64,000 nt of DNA, from assembly GCA_001898505.1 (NCBI GenBank), contig MKTZ01000012.1:186927-250926 (forward strand), read 5' to 3'. The notes under the pieces were generated by a model that saw only the letters and a list, made by a program, of their open reading frames with translations, ran no database searches and was not told where the DNA came from. A program made the translations under genes and the position numbers. How positions within the stretch are numbered: position 1 is the first letter of the stretch; every line of letters starts with the position of its first letter. Positions 38,092-45,997 of this stretch are shown piece by piece. This DNA is from Sphingobacteriales bacterium 50-39. GTDB lineage: Bacteria; Bacteroidota; Bacteroidia; Chitinophagales; Chitinophagaceae.

Positions 38092-38832
38092 GTGTTTTCT
38101 TTATTCAGAAGATCGGCATCTGAGGATGCCGACTTTAGCGGGCTGGTCTGCGACATGCATTCTCATCTCATTCCCGGGATCGATGATGGTGCGAAGGATA
38201 TGGAGGATTCTATACGGCTGATCAGGGGGCTGGCGGATCTGGGCTATCGTAAGCTGATAACTACTCCTCATATCTTAGCGGATTTTTACCCCAATACACC
38301 CGAGACTATCGGCGAGGGGCTGAGGGCTGTGCAGGCCGAGCTGGCAAGACAAAGCATCGACGTGGAGCTTCATGCAGCTGCGGAATACCTTATAGATGAT
38401 CATTTTATCGGTCTGTTGGAATCCGGGAACCCCATGTTGACCTTGAAGGACAAGTTGCTACTCGTGGAGCTCTCCTTTGCCGTCCCTGCCATCAACCTCA
38501 AGGAGATACTTTTCGAGGTACAGTTAAAAGGATATCAGCCTGTTCTGGCTCACCCCGAGCGTTATCTGTATTTCGGCGCCGACAAGACCTGGTACGACCA
38601 GTTGAGGGATGCCGGCTGTTATTTTCAGCTCAACCTATTGTCTATCAGGGGTTACTATGGGAAGGGCTCTCAGGAATTAGCCCAATATCTTATCAAAAGA
38701 AAGTATGTAGACTTCCTGGGTACGGATCTACATCATGAAAAGCACCTGGCCAATCTTCGTTCCTCCCGTATAGCTGATACAGTAAAAAAATTACTGGACA
38801 CCGGGCTGATACGGAATCCTTCTCTAATATAA
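38092..38832 (+). CDS. CpsB/CapC-family PHP protein-tyrosine phosphatase
   Basis: 246 residues from a GTG start at 38092; the only later ATG is inside the metal-binding motif DMHSHLIPGIDDG, so the GTG is needed. The PHP-domain metal ligands are visible in DMHSH, TTPHI, LAHPERY and GTDLHHE. CpsB/YwqE-type phosphatases dephosphorylate the tyrosine tail of Wzc-like kinases and so control capsule length and export. No BY-kinase is in the window; it may lie upstream. It is the last gene of the glycan locus. Its end contains a 12-base direct repeat (38815-38826 and 38832-38843). Confidence 0.85.
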   Translation: MFSLFRRSASEDADFSGLVCDMHSHLIPGIDDGAKDMEDSIRLIRGLADLGYRKLITTPHILADFYPNTPETIGEGLRAVQAELARQSIDVELHAAAEYLIDDHFIGLLESGNPMLTLKDKLLLVELSFAVPAINLKEILFEVQLKGYQPVLAHPERYLYFGADKTWYDQLRDAGCYFQLNLLSIRGYYGKGSQELAQYLIKRKYVDFLGTDLHHEKHLANLRSSRIADTVKKLLDTGLIRNPSLI

Positions 38833-38863
38833 ATCCTTCTCTAGTTTAAACTTTGTTCCCCCG

Positions 38864-38892
38864 TTGTTAAACAAGAATTGTCTCTTTCTTGT
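38864..38892. promoter_or_regulatory. two inverted repeats upstream of the B12-MerR gene, candidate operator
   Basis: TTGTT-A-AACAA at 38864-38874 is an exact palindrome. Immediately after it, ACAAGAA (38871-38877) and TTCTTGT (38886-38892) form an exact 7-base inverted repeat with an 8-base spacer. They lie 12 bases before the MerR start. A TAnnTTTG-like run (TAATATTG) at 38892-38899 has one mismatch but is very close to the start codon. The layout suggests binding of a dimeric regulator, perhaps autoregulation. Confidence 0.4.
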
Positions 38893-38903
38893 AATATTGC
38901 CGT

Positions 38904-39785
38904 ATGAATGTTTTCACGATAAAGGATCTTGAGAATCTTTCCGGCATCAAGGCCCATACGATACGTATATGGGAGCAGCGGTATAATTTTCTCAAGCCTT
39001 GTCGTACAGAGAGCAATATCCGCTACTATTGCAGCGAGGAGCTAAAGACCATTCTCAATATCTCTCTTCTGAACAAGTATGGTTATAAGATCTCGCATAT
39101 CGATAAGATGAGCGAGCAGGAGCTGCGGAGCAAGATAATCTCTCTTACGGATACGGAAGCAAGGCAGGAAAGGCTGGTCAATGAGCTCATCGCTCATATG
39201 ATCGATCTGAATGTCGAGCGATTGGAACAGGTGCTGGACAAATATGTCCTTATGTACGGCATCGACAGGGCCATTACACAAATCATCTTCCCTTTTCTTC
39301 ATCGGATAGGCATCCTCTGGATCACCAATCATATTCAACCTGCGCAGGAGCACCTGGTGTCCAACATCATCCGGCAGAAGCTGGTCGTAGGCATTGAAGG
39401 GGCCATGCCAGTGCGTCAGGTAGAGCGGACATTACTTCTCTTTCTTCCGGAAGGAGAACACCATGAGCTGGGGTTGCTGTATGTGCATTATCTCCTGCGA
39501 AGCCATGGGGTGAAGGTCCTTTATCTGGGGGCCGACATGCCCTTGAAGGATGTTGAATTTGTCTGCAAATACAAGCGGCCAGATTTTCTGTACACCCATC
39601 TTACGGGTATTGCGGGGAATTTTAGCCTGGAAAAATTCATATCCCAGGTGAGCCAGCGTGTACCTGATATTCCCCTGGTGATCTCCGGGCAATTGGCCCG
39701 TGCTCATAGTAAGAAGGTCCCTTCGGGTATAAATTTCAAAAGGAGCCTTTCCGAGGTGCTGGAGTTTGTCGCCAGCCTTGGGTAG
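38904..39785 (+). CDS. CarH/LitR-like MerR regulator with B12-binding photosensory domain
   Basis: 293 residues. An N-terminal MerR helix-turn-helix (residues 3-70, HTIRIWEQRYNFLKP). A cobalamin-binding part follows at about 90-293. Two diagnostic motifs of CarH are present: Wx9EH (Trp139 with Glu149-His150), the adenosylcobalamin cap, and ExHxxG (Glu185, His187, Gly190), whose histidine ligates cobalt. In CarH/LitR proteins, adenosylcobalamin in the dark keeps a DNA-binding tetramer that represses carotenoid genes, and light breaks it. An ECF sigma factor and idi lie just downstream, which suits a carotenoid or light regulon. The repeat at 38864-38892 could be its own operator. Confidence 0.85.
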   Translation: MNVFTIKDLENLSGIKAHTIRIWEQRYNFLKPCRTESNIRYYCSEELKTILNISLLNKYGYKISHIDKMSEQELRSKIISLTDTEARQERLVNELIAHMIDLNVERLEQVLDKYVLMYGIDRAITQIIFPFLHRIGILWITNHIQPAQEHLVSNIIRQKLVVGIEGAMPVRQVERTLLLFLPEGEHHELGLLYVHYLLRSHGVKVLYLGADMPLKDVEFVCKYKRPDFLYTHLTGIAGNFSLEKFISQVSQRVPDIPLVISGQLARAHSKKVPSGINFKRSLSEVLEFVASLG

Positions 39786-40066
39786 TGCGTCAGCCTGTCA
39801 CCTGTTTTTCCCTCTGTTAGGCATTTTTTCCCTGTTTTTGTCAGTCTTTTATCCTCAACTGTCAGTCTTTTCCGCTGGGGCTGAAGGGGCCGGGTTTTTG
39901 CTTAAAATACCTGGAAAACGGGTTCGCCCAACGAGCCGAGGTTCGCCGGTGGCCTGTACCAAGAGCACCTGGAAGGTGGTCGTCCAATGGATATCTACAA
40001 ACGGGAAATGATAAATAATTGATTTTTTGGCTGTTACTTTTTTTAACTAACCATTGAACACGAATT
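39786..40066 (+). repeat. gene-free stretch with a spaced direct repeat and a degenerate palindrome
   Basis: The gap between the MerR gene and the sigma factor is about 340 bases with no credible gene. It holds GTCAGTCTTTT twice, at 39840-39850 and 39861-39871, starting 21 bases apart (two helical turns). A looser copy of a dispersed palindrome, AACGAGCC-ga-GGTTCGCC, sits at 39930-39947. T/C-rich tracts fill much of the start. The direct repeat could be a regulator site, though it is about 200 bases before the promoter. Confidence 0.45.
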
Positions 40067-40098
40067 TTTGTCCCACTTCCCATTTGTGTTTAAATTTG
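40067..40098 (+). promoter_or_regulatory. Bacteroidota-type promoter of the ECF sigma factor gene
   Basis: TTTG at 40067-40070 (in a TTTTTG run) and an exact TAnnTTTG match, TAAATTTG, at 40091-40098. The gap is 20 bases, within the usual range for the major Bacteroidota sigma factor. The start codon is 32 bases further on. It probably drives the sigma factor and idi together. Confidence 0.7.
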
Positions 40099-40129
40099 AG
40101 TATAAGTTCATTAAACAATATTTTTAACC

Positions 40130-40630
40130 ATGGCTGCAGTAGAATTCAACCAACTTTTGGTCAATAATGCGGAATTTTTGAAGCCCTTTGCCATCACGCT
40201 CACCCGTGATTCCGAGGCGGCCAAGGACCTTTTTCAGGAAACTTTATATCGGGCGTTAGCCAATAAGGATAAATACAATGTCGGTACTAATATAAAGGCC
40301 TGGCTGTACACGATCATGCGGAATATTTTTATCAATAATTACCGCCGTAAAGCCAAGCAGAATACCATTTTTGACAGTACTCCGAATGATTTCCTTTTAA
40401 ATTCCGCCCAGCTGGCGGTAGCCGGCACGGTGGAAAGCAACCTGCGGGTAAAGGATATTCAAACGGCTATTCACAATCTTCCTGAGATATTCAGGAATCC
40501 GTTCCTGCTGTATTTCGATGGGTTCAAATACCATGAGATCGCGGATATGTTACAGGAGCCGTTGGGGACTATCAAGAGCCGCATCCACTTTGCCCGTAAA
40601 TTATTGAAAGCTCAGATCGACAGGCACTAA
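40130..40630 (+). CDS. ECF-type RNA polymerase sigma factor
   Basis: 166 residues. Region 2 has DLFQETLYRALANKDKY and GTNIKAWLYTIMRNIFINNYRR (core binding and -10 recognition). Region 4 has a helix-turn-helix YHEIADMLQEPLGTIKSRIHFARKLL. No anti-sigma gene is adjacent. Many Bacteroidota carotenoid loci carry a MerR-B12 gene and an ECF sigma gene side by side, as here. It lies behind a clear promoter, 8 bases before idi. Its targets are not identified; idi is a likely one. Confidence 0.9.
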   Translation: MAAVEFNQLLVNNAEFLKPFAITLTRDSEAAKDLFQETLYRALANKDKYNVGTNIKAWLYTIMRNIFINNYRRKAKQNTIFDSTPNDFLLNSAQLAVAGTVESNLRVKDIQTAIHNLPEIFRNPFLLYFDGFKYHEIADMLQEPLGTIKSRIHFARKLLKAQIDRH

Positions 40631-40638
40631 TCCATTCT

Positions 40639-41163
40639 ATGCTGGAAGAAGTGATCCTGGTCGACGAGTTTGATACACCGGTGGGTGTAATGGAAAAGAT
40701 GGAGGCCCACCGCAAGGCGCTTCTTCACCGCGCTTTTAGTGTTTTTATTTTTTCCCGGAAAGGCGATATGCTGTTGCAGCGAAGAGCGCTGTCCAAATAC
40801 CACAGCGGCGGGCTTTGGACCAATGCGTGCTGTAGTCATCCCCGTCCGGATGAGGATACCTGTGAGGCTGCCAGGCGCCGTCTGTCCGAAGAGCTTGGGT
40901 TTGCCGTCCCCTTGAAAAAGATCTTCGATTTTACATACAGGTCCGAATTCGACAATGGGCTCACCGAGTACGAGTTTGATCATGTATATGCAGGCTGGTA
41001 TGATCAGGGGATCTATCCCAACCCGGAGGAAGTGAGCGAGTATCGCTGGCTGTCTTTGGAGGCCATACAAGCCGAGCTGGCGGAATTTCCGTCGACCTAC
41101 ACCAGCTGGTTCCACCTGGCCTTCCCCTTGATAAAGTCGTGGATAGAACGGAGTCGTGTTTAG
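40639..41163 (+). CDS. idi: isopentenyl-diphosphate delta-isomerase, type 1
   Basis: 174 residues, Nudix-fold type 1 enzyme. The catalytic cysteine is in TNACCSHPRPDE and the catalytic glutamate in EYEFDHVYAG. The Nudix-like helix RRRLSEELGF is also present. It interconverts isopentenyl and dimethylallyl diphosphate, supplying precursors for carotenoids, quinones and undecaprenol. It is 8 bases after the sigma factor gene. No carotenoid synthesis gene (crtB, crtI, crtY) is in the window. Confidence 0.94.
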   Translation: MLEEVILVDEFDTPVGVMEKMEAHRKALLHRAFSVFIFSRKGDMLLQRRALSKYHSGGLWTNACCSHPRPDEDTCEAARRRLSEELGFAVPLKKIFDFTYRSEFDNGLTEYEFDHVYAGWYDQGIYPNPEEVSEYRWLSLEAIQAELAEFPSTYTSWFHLAFPLIKSWIERSRV

Positions 41164-41181
41164 GACGATTGGCAGCGGAGC

Positions 41182-41682
41182 TTATTCGCAAAGCTGGATC
41201 GTATCGGTGGACTCCGTGCTCATTTGAATGAGCTTGACCTTACCGGCCGGGCCCTTTACATCGTAATGCAGGATCAGCGTGCCGTATTGGGTATCGTAGG
41301 CGTCCCAGAGATCGTCCTTTATTTTAGGGTTCCCCAGGGTTTTGAAGAGAGAGCCTCTTTTTGTGCCCATGATGGGGACGCTGAACTTGCCAGTGAATTT
41401 GGGACCTATCTCTATATAATGTCTTTTGGTATAGAAGTACAGGTCCTTTTCCTTCAGGAAGACCCCGCCGCCGCATTTGGCATCCTGTGATTCATCCATT
41501 GCGATGGCATAACAGGGGAATTTGTCTTTGATCTCTGCCCGTCCGTAATTAGGTTTTTGCCCATTGACCGTACCATTCAGGACGTCAACATAAAATTCGG
41601 GGCATTTTACTGTCGTTTTCAATTGACCCATGGCGGATGTCAGGCAACCGAGGGAAAGGGCTAGAAGAAGGGCTTTTATCAT
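41182..41682 (-). CDS. secreted hypothetical protein
   Basis: 166 residues on the minus strand, convergent with idi. A clear signal peptide (MIKALLLALSLGCLTSAMGQ) predicts export. The mature part has four cysteines and is rich in beta-strand-like alternation, but I recognise no family. It is presumed periplasmic or outer-surface in this Gram-negative group. Nothing around it suggests a function. Confidence 0.7.
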   Translation of the reverse strand: MIKALLLALSLGCLTSAMGQLKTTVKCPEFYVDVLNGTVNGQKPNYGRAEIKDKFPCYAIAMDESQDAKCGGGVFLKEKDLYFYTKRHYIEIGPKFTGKFSVPIMGTKRGSLFKTLGNPKIKDDLWDAYDTQYGTLILHYDVKGPAGKVKLIQMSTESTDTIQLCE

Positions 41683-41789
41683 AAGTTGTAGCTTTTAGCA
41701 TGGACCATGTAGCAAATTCCTTGCTAAACTTTATTTTTTCCTTCCGGAGACTGTTTCCCGGCTTGTGTGAGGTTCCGGCCAGGAGAGGA

Positions 41790-42329
41790 TCAGAAGAGCG
41801 TTCCAGCTATGAGGAAGCCGACACCTATCAGCATCAGCAGCAGTCCCATGTACCAGAATTGCCTTCTCCGGGTGAGAAGGGAAATGGCGGATATGGCGAT
41901 GGCGATCTGGAAGGCAGTGACTGCGGAGGCCAGGGGAACATGGTGTCCCAAATGTTGTTCCGAGAGTTTTTCGGCATCTTCGGCCGTCTTTTTGATGGAT
42001 TCTTTTTCCCTTTCATAGCGGGCCAGGTCAAGCTTATGATCTTCGACGGGCGTATTGGGTGACAGGGTATGAAGGAGCCTGTCCGAGCTGGCGACGAGCT
42101 CCGCTTTGAGGTTTTTTGCCTGGTAGTAATTCCATTGATCGGAGGCTTTTACCCTTTCGATCAGCGCTTCATTGGCATGATGTCCTGCCAGCAGTCCGGC
42201 AACGGCTGCCAGCACCGCCATAAAGGCTGTGGAAAGGGCGACGTAGAGGGTCCATTTGTCTTTTTGCTCTTCGGCCTTTTCTTGTATCTCTTCGTGGAGA
42301 TGCTCGGTAGGAACTTCCATTTCTTCCAT
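41790..42329 (-). CDS. DUF4337-family membrane protein
   Basis: 179 residues from the ATG at 42329 (MEEMEVPTEHLHEE); an upstream in-frame extension is unlikely. An N-terminal charged helix is followed by a hydrophobic segment (LYVALSTAFMAVLAAVAGLLAG), a long charged middle, and two C-terminal hydrophobic segments. This matches DUF4337, whose function is unknown. It is on the minus strand downstream of carB, separated by a hairpin. Confidence 0.78.
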   Translation of the reverse strand: MEEMEVPTEHLHEEIQEKAEEQKDKWTLYVALSTAFMAVLAAVAGLLAGHHANEALIERVKASDQWNYYQAKNLKAELVASSDRLLHTLSPNTPVEDHKLDLARYEREKESIKKTAEDAEKLSEQHLGHHVPLASAVTAFQIAIAISAISLLTRRRQFWYMGLLLMLIGVGFLIAGTLF

Positions 42330-42345
42330 AGGATAAAGATACAAC

Positions 42346-42369
42346 AACGGCCACCTGAGGGTGGCCGTT
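42346..42369 (-). terminator. hairpin downstream of carB, likely terminator
   Basis: AACGGCCACC (42346-42355) and GGTGGCCGTT (42360-42369) form an exact 10-base stem with a 4-base loop. It begins 6 bases past the carB stop in the direction of transcription. The following minus-strand sequence is only moderately T-rich (GTTGTATCTTT), so termination efficiency is uncertain. Confidence 0.6.
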
Positions 42370-42375
42370 AACAAA

Positions 42376-45201
42376 TCATTTACTTAAGTACATGCTCCTG
42401 TCTTTATAGAGCTGCCGGAAATAAGGGTCCCGGAGATCTTTTACAAACCGGATGGCTTCGCCGGTGGACTTCATTTCGGGCCCCAGTTCCTTGTTGACGC
42501 CGGGGAACTTATTAAAGCTGAACACGGGTTCCTTGATGGCAAAGCCCTTCAGCTTTTTCTCGAATTTGAAGTCTTTGAGATTGTACTTGCCGATCATCAC
42601 CTTGGTGGCGATGTTCAGATAGGGTATCTGGTAGGCCTTGGCGATGAAGGGGGTTGTCCGGGAGGCCCTGGGGTTGGCTTCGATGACAAATACCTTTCCG
42701 TCCTTGATGGCGAACTGGATATTGATGAGCCCCTTGATATTGAGGGCGCGTGCTATTTTCTCCGAATAATATTCCATGGTGGTGACCTCCATGGGGCTGA
42801 GGTTGAAGGCTGGCAGGACGGCGTTGCTGTCCCCGCTATGGATACCCGCCGGCTCGATATGCTCCATTACACCCATCACGTGGAAGTTCTCACCGTCGAA
42901 GATGGCGTCTACTTCGGCCTCCTGACAGCGGTCGAGGAAGTGGTCGATAAGGATCTTGTTGCCGGGGATGTGTTTGAGGAGGCTTACTACCGCCTTTTCT
43001 ACCTCTTCGTCGTTGATAACGATACGCATCCGCTGACCGCCCAGTACGTAGCTGGGGCGTACCAGCACCGGATAGCCTACTCTGTTGGCTACCTGTATGG
43101 CCTCGTCCACATTGTATGCCGTACCATAGTCGGGATAGGGGATATTCAGGTCTTTCAGCATGTCGCTGAAGCGGCCTCTGTCCTCTGCGATATCCATGCT
43201 GTCGAAAGAGGTGCCGATGATCTTGATGCCTTTCTTGTCCAGTTTTTCCGCCAGCTTCAGGGCTGTCTGTCCACCGAGCTGAACGATGACGCCTGCGGGC
43301 TTTTCATGTTCGATGATCTCCCAGAGATGCTCCCAGTATACGGGTTCGAAATAGAGTTTGTCCGCGATGTCGAAGTCGGTGGAGACCGTCTCCGGGTTGC
43401 AGTTGACCATGATGGCTTCATATCCGCACTCTTTGATGGCGAGCAGACCGTGTACGCAGCAGTAGTCGAATTCGATGCCCTGGCCGATGCGGTTGGGGCC
43501 CGAGCCCAGGACGATGATCTTGGGCTTTTCGCTGGGTTTGCTCTCGTTGGCATGTCCGCCTTCGAAGGTAGAGTAGAAATAAGGGGTCTTTGCTTCGAAC
43601 TCGGCCGAGCAGGTATCCACCATTTTATATATACGGGTGATGCCCGCCGCCTTTCTTTTTTCGTACAGTTCGTCTTCCGTGCCGGAGTTCATGACCCGGA
43701 CGATCTGCTCGTCGCTGAAGCCAAGCCGCTTGGCCTGTTGCAGCAGTTCGGTGGGGAGGGTATCTATCTTATAATTGGCCAGCTCCTTCTCCATGTTGCA
43801 GATCTTCTGGATCTCATAGAGGAACCAGCGGTCGATGCCGTTGGTGGCTTTGGAGATCGTGCCGACGGAGATGCCTGCCATCAGCGCGTCCTTGATACGG
43901 AAGATGCGGTCCCATTTGGGGGTCTTTATATATTCCAGCAGCCCTTCGGCGTGCATGAGGCTTTTACCATAGTAGCCAAGTCCAACTGCGTTGTTCTCGA
44001 GGCTCTGGCAGGCTTTCTGTACGGCCTCGGTGAAGCTGCGGCCGATGGCCATTACCTCTCCCACGCTTTTCATTTGTAATCCCAGCGTATCGTTGGCGCC
44101 TTTGAACTTGTCGAAGTTCCAGCGGGGGATCTTTACGATGACATAGTCCTGCACCGGCTCGAAATAGGCGGAAGTAGTGCCTGTGATCTGGTTCTTCAGT
44201 TCGTCCAGTGTGAATCCGATGGCCAGTTTGGCTGCGATCTTGGCGATGGGGTAGCCCGTTGCTTTGGAGGCAAGGGCCGATGACCGGCTGACGCGGGGAT
44301 TGATCTCGATGGCGATGATCTCTTCCGTCCTGGGGTTGAGGGCAAACTGTACGTTACAGCCGCCGGCGAAGTTCCCCAGGTCGCGCATCATGCGGATAGC
44401 CGTATTGCGCATCAGCTGGAATGCGGTATCGCTAAGGGTCATGGCGGGAGCAACCGTGATGGAGTCGCCTGTGTGTACGCCCATGGGGTCGAAATTCTCC
44501 ACTGTGCAAATGATGACCACATTGTTATTGGCATCGCGCAGGAGCTCCAGCTCGAATTCTTTCCACCCCAGTACTGCCTGTTCTACCAGCACTTCATGGA
44601 TGGGAGAGGCCTGCAGGCCTCTGTTCAGGGCTTCGTCGAGGTCGTTCTTATCGTGTACGAAACCGCCGCCGGTGCCACCCAGGGTAAAGGAGGGGCGGAT
44701 CACCAGGGGAAATCCTATTTCCTGGGCGAATTCTTTTCCTTCCAGGAAGGAGTTGGCTGTCTTGGCTGTAGCGACGGGTACGCCGAGCTCGATCATCCAT
44801 TGACGGAACTTCTCCCTGTCTTCGGCCTTGTCGATGGCTTTTATATCTACTCCGATGAGGCGGACGTCGTATTTCTGCCAGATGCCCAGGTCTTCGGCTT
44901 CTTTGGCCAGGTTGAGGGCTGTCTGTCCGCCCATGGTGGGGAGGACGGCATCGATGTTGTTTTCTTCCAGTATCTGCTCGATGCTTTCTACCGTCAGGGG
45001 GAGCAGGTATACTTTATCTGCCATCATGGGGTCTGTCATGATCGTGGCGGGGTTGCTGTTGATCAGGATGACCTGGACGCCTTCTTCCCGCAAGCTACGG
45101 GCGGCCTGGGTACCGGAATAATCAAATTCACAAGCCTGGCCGATGATAATGGGACCGGAACCAATGATAAGTACGCTGCGGATCGAAGAGTCTTTGGGCA
45201 T
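42376..45201 (-). CDS. carB: carbamoyl-phosphate synthase large subunit, without MGS domain
   Basis: 941 residues from the ATG at 45201 (MPKDSSIRSVLIIGSGPIIIG). An open frame continues 111 bases upstream but lacks the family's N-terminus. Two ATP-grasp synthetase halves are visible, each starting with a GSGPxxIGQ motif (near residue 14 and again near 560). The enzyme makes carbamoyl phosphate from bicarbonate, ATP and ammonia for arginine and pyrimidines. Typical CarB has about 1070 residues and ends with a regulatory MGS-like domain; this one stops after the second ATP-grasp half. No carA is in the window. Confidence 0.93.
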   Translation of the reverse strand: MPKDSSIRSVLIIGSGPIIIGQACEFDYSGTQAARSLREEGVQVILINSNPATIMTDPMMADKVYLLPLTVESIEQILEENNIDAVLPTMGGQTALNLAKEAEDLGIWQKYDVRLIGVDIKAIDKAEDREKFRQWMIELGVPVATAKTANSFLEGKEFAQEIGFPLVIRPSFTLGGTGGGFVHDKNDLDEALNRGLQASPIHEVLVEQAVLGWKEFELELLRDANNNVVIICTVENFDPMGVHTGDSITVAPAMTLSDTAFQLMRNTAIRMMRDLGNFAGGCNVQFALNPRTEEIIAIEINPRVSRSSALASKATGYPIAKIAAKLAIGFTLDELKNQITGTTSAYFEPVQDYVIVKIPRWNFDKFKGANDTLGLQMKSVGEVMAIGRSFTEAVQKACQSLENNAVGLGYYGKSLMHAEGLLEYIKTPKWDRIFRIKDALMAGISVGTISKATNGIDRWFLYEIQKICNMEKELANYKIDTLPTELLQQAKRLGFSDEQIVRVMNSGTEDELYEKRKAAGITRIYKMVDTCSAEFEAKTPYFYSTFEGGHANESKPSEKPKIIVLGSGPNRIGQGIEFDYCCVHGLLAIKECGYEAIMVNCNPETVSTDFDIADKLYFEPVYWEHLWEIIEHEKPAGVIVQLGGQTALKLAEKLDKKGIKIIGTSFDSMDIAEDRGRFSDMLKDLNIPYPDYGTAYNVDEAIQVANRVGYPVLVRPSYVLGGQRMRIVINDEEVEKAVVSLLKHIPGNKILIDHFLDRCQEAEVDAIFDGENFHVMGVMEHIEPAGIHSGDSNAVLPAFNLSPMEVTTMEYYSEKIARALNIKGLINIQFAIKDGKVFVIEANPRASRTTPFIAKAYQIPYLNIATKVMIGKYNLKDFKFEKKLKGFAIKEPVFSFNKFPGVNKELGPEMKSTGEAIRFVKDLRDPYFRQLYKDRSMYLSK

Positions 45202-45371
45202 GATGGAAAAAATATAAAATTGCGCGAAGTTACGGCAGTGAGGGTGAATTTCCCGAGATTTTTTAGACATAGTGGGGACGGGCCTTTCCGGGGCGGGCGA
45301 GGAAGCGGCCAAGGGGCCGGGTAACCCTTTTGAATATTAAATCGGTATTAAAACTTTCGGGGTATAAAAAA

Positions 45372-45392
45372 GTCCGCCTTGTTCAGGCGGAC
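45372..45392 (-). terminator. intrinsic terminator of the small minus-strand gene
   Basis: GTCCGCCT (45372-45379) and AGGCGGAC (45385-45392) form an exact 8-base GC-rich stem with a 5-base loop. On the minus strand it is followed by six T (complement of 45366-45371). It lies about 30 bases past the stop of the small gene at 45422-45637 and shows that this gene is a separate transcription unit. Confidence 0.85.
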
Positions 45393-45421
45393 GGGCATGA
45401 ATTATAAATCAGCTAAAGATT

Positions 45422-45637
45422 TCAGTTGTTATGATAGGCAGCCAGCTCGATGTCATCCAGCAGCACGCCGCCCTTGCGGGCAATCGACTTTCGCTCGGCC
45501 ATCAGACGGCGATTGTCATACTTGCTCCTCATCCGGAAGACCCATTTCTGCTTGGCTTCTTCGCCTTTCAACAGTCCGATGACACCACCTACGGTGACGG
45601 CTGCGAAAATTACCATTTTGTTTTTTACCCCTTTCAT
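45422..45637 (-). CDS. small basic protein of unknown function with N-terminal hydrophobic helix
   Basis: 71 residues. A hydrophobic stretch (MVIFAAVTVGGVIGLLKG) at residues 8-25 looks like a single membrane helix or signal anchor. The rest is rich in lysine and arginine, including KSIARKGG. It resembles small YtxH-like proteins in layout only. An intrinsic terminator directly downstream supports that it is expressed. Function unknown. Confidence 0.62.
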   Translation of the reverse strand: MKGVKNKMVIFAAVTVGGVIGLLKGEEAKQKWVFRMRSKYDNRRLMAERKSIARKGGVLLDDIELAAYHNN

Positions 45638-45994
45638 GACTACACATTGAACGTTGAAAAACTATTCTATATACAAGACAATTTTTGTTAGCCAAAAGCT
45701 GTACCAAACTTTAAAAAAAACCTTCCCTTTTAGTAGTATTTTTTTAAGACTGCCGACGTCGGCTGAAGGAGAGTTGTTTAGTACCCAAACACCCGGCCGT
45801 ACAGGTATATATACGTAAAGGAGCAGCTTGCAGTTTTAACAGAATCATATGGTTTTTGTTCAAATTTTGGAAAGATTTTCTTGATTCGGGACCCAGAACG
45901 AACCACAGGTTCGTTGTCCGTAACCGAGCCTGCGAAGGTTACGACCGAGGAGGACCGTGTCGAAGCAGGTCCGACGAAGGCCTCAGACATTAGA
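45638..45994. other. intergenic region between divergent genes with several palindromes
   Basis: About 440 bases separate the small minus-strand gene from the M23 peptidase start at 46078. This part holds a 12-base palindrome GCCGACGTCGGC at 45752-45763 and the repeat cluster described separately at 45897-45972. Apparent short open frames here are not credible genes. One minus-strand frame merely encodes the repeat. Confidence 0.5.
45897..45972. repeat. cluster of three hairpins, includes a dispersed palindromic repeat
   Basis: Hairpin 1: AACGAACC (45897-45904), loop aca, GGTTCGTT (45908-45915). Hairpin 2: CGTAACC (45919-45925) with GGTTACG (45937-45943). Hairpin 3: GGACC (45952-45956) with GGTCC (45968-45972). 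Hairpin 1 and the following GTCCG recur at 49226-49249, and a looser copy is at 39930-39947. Seen in three places in 10 kb, always intergenic, this looks like a REP-type dispersed element. Confidence 0.65.
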
Positions 45995-45997
45995 TGT

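Noticed and set aside
1-38832. A CRISPR array, integrase, insertion sequence or tRNA that might mark the locus as an island
   Set aside because: None was seen in the window; only composition by eye in 12.4-16.4 kb hints at transfer.
41710-41726. Inverted repeat TAGCAA-N5-TTGCTA as a terminator
   Set aside because: The stem is only 6 bases and is not followed by a T-run in the direction of the adjacent minus-strand gene.
42838-44079. Long open frame of 413 residues on the plus strand inside carB
   Set aside because: It lies wholly antisense to carB, whose motifs are unmistakable. The long frame follows from the codon bias of the minus-strand gene and has no recognisable domain or start context.
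45778-45990. Short minus-strand open frame between the small gene and the M23 gene
   Set aside because: It translates the dispersed palindromic repeat. A similar short peptide appears at the second repeat copy, which points to the repeat and not to a gene.
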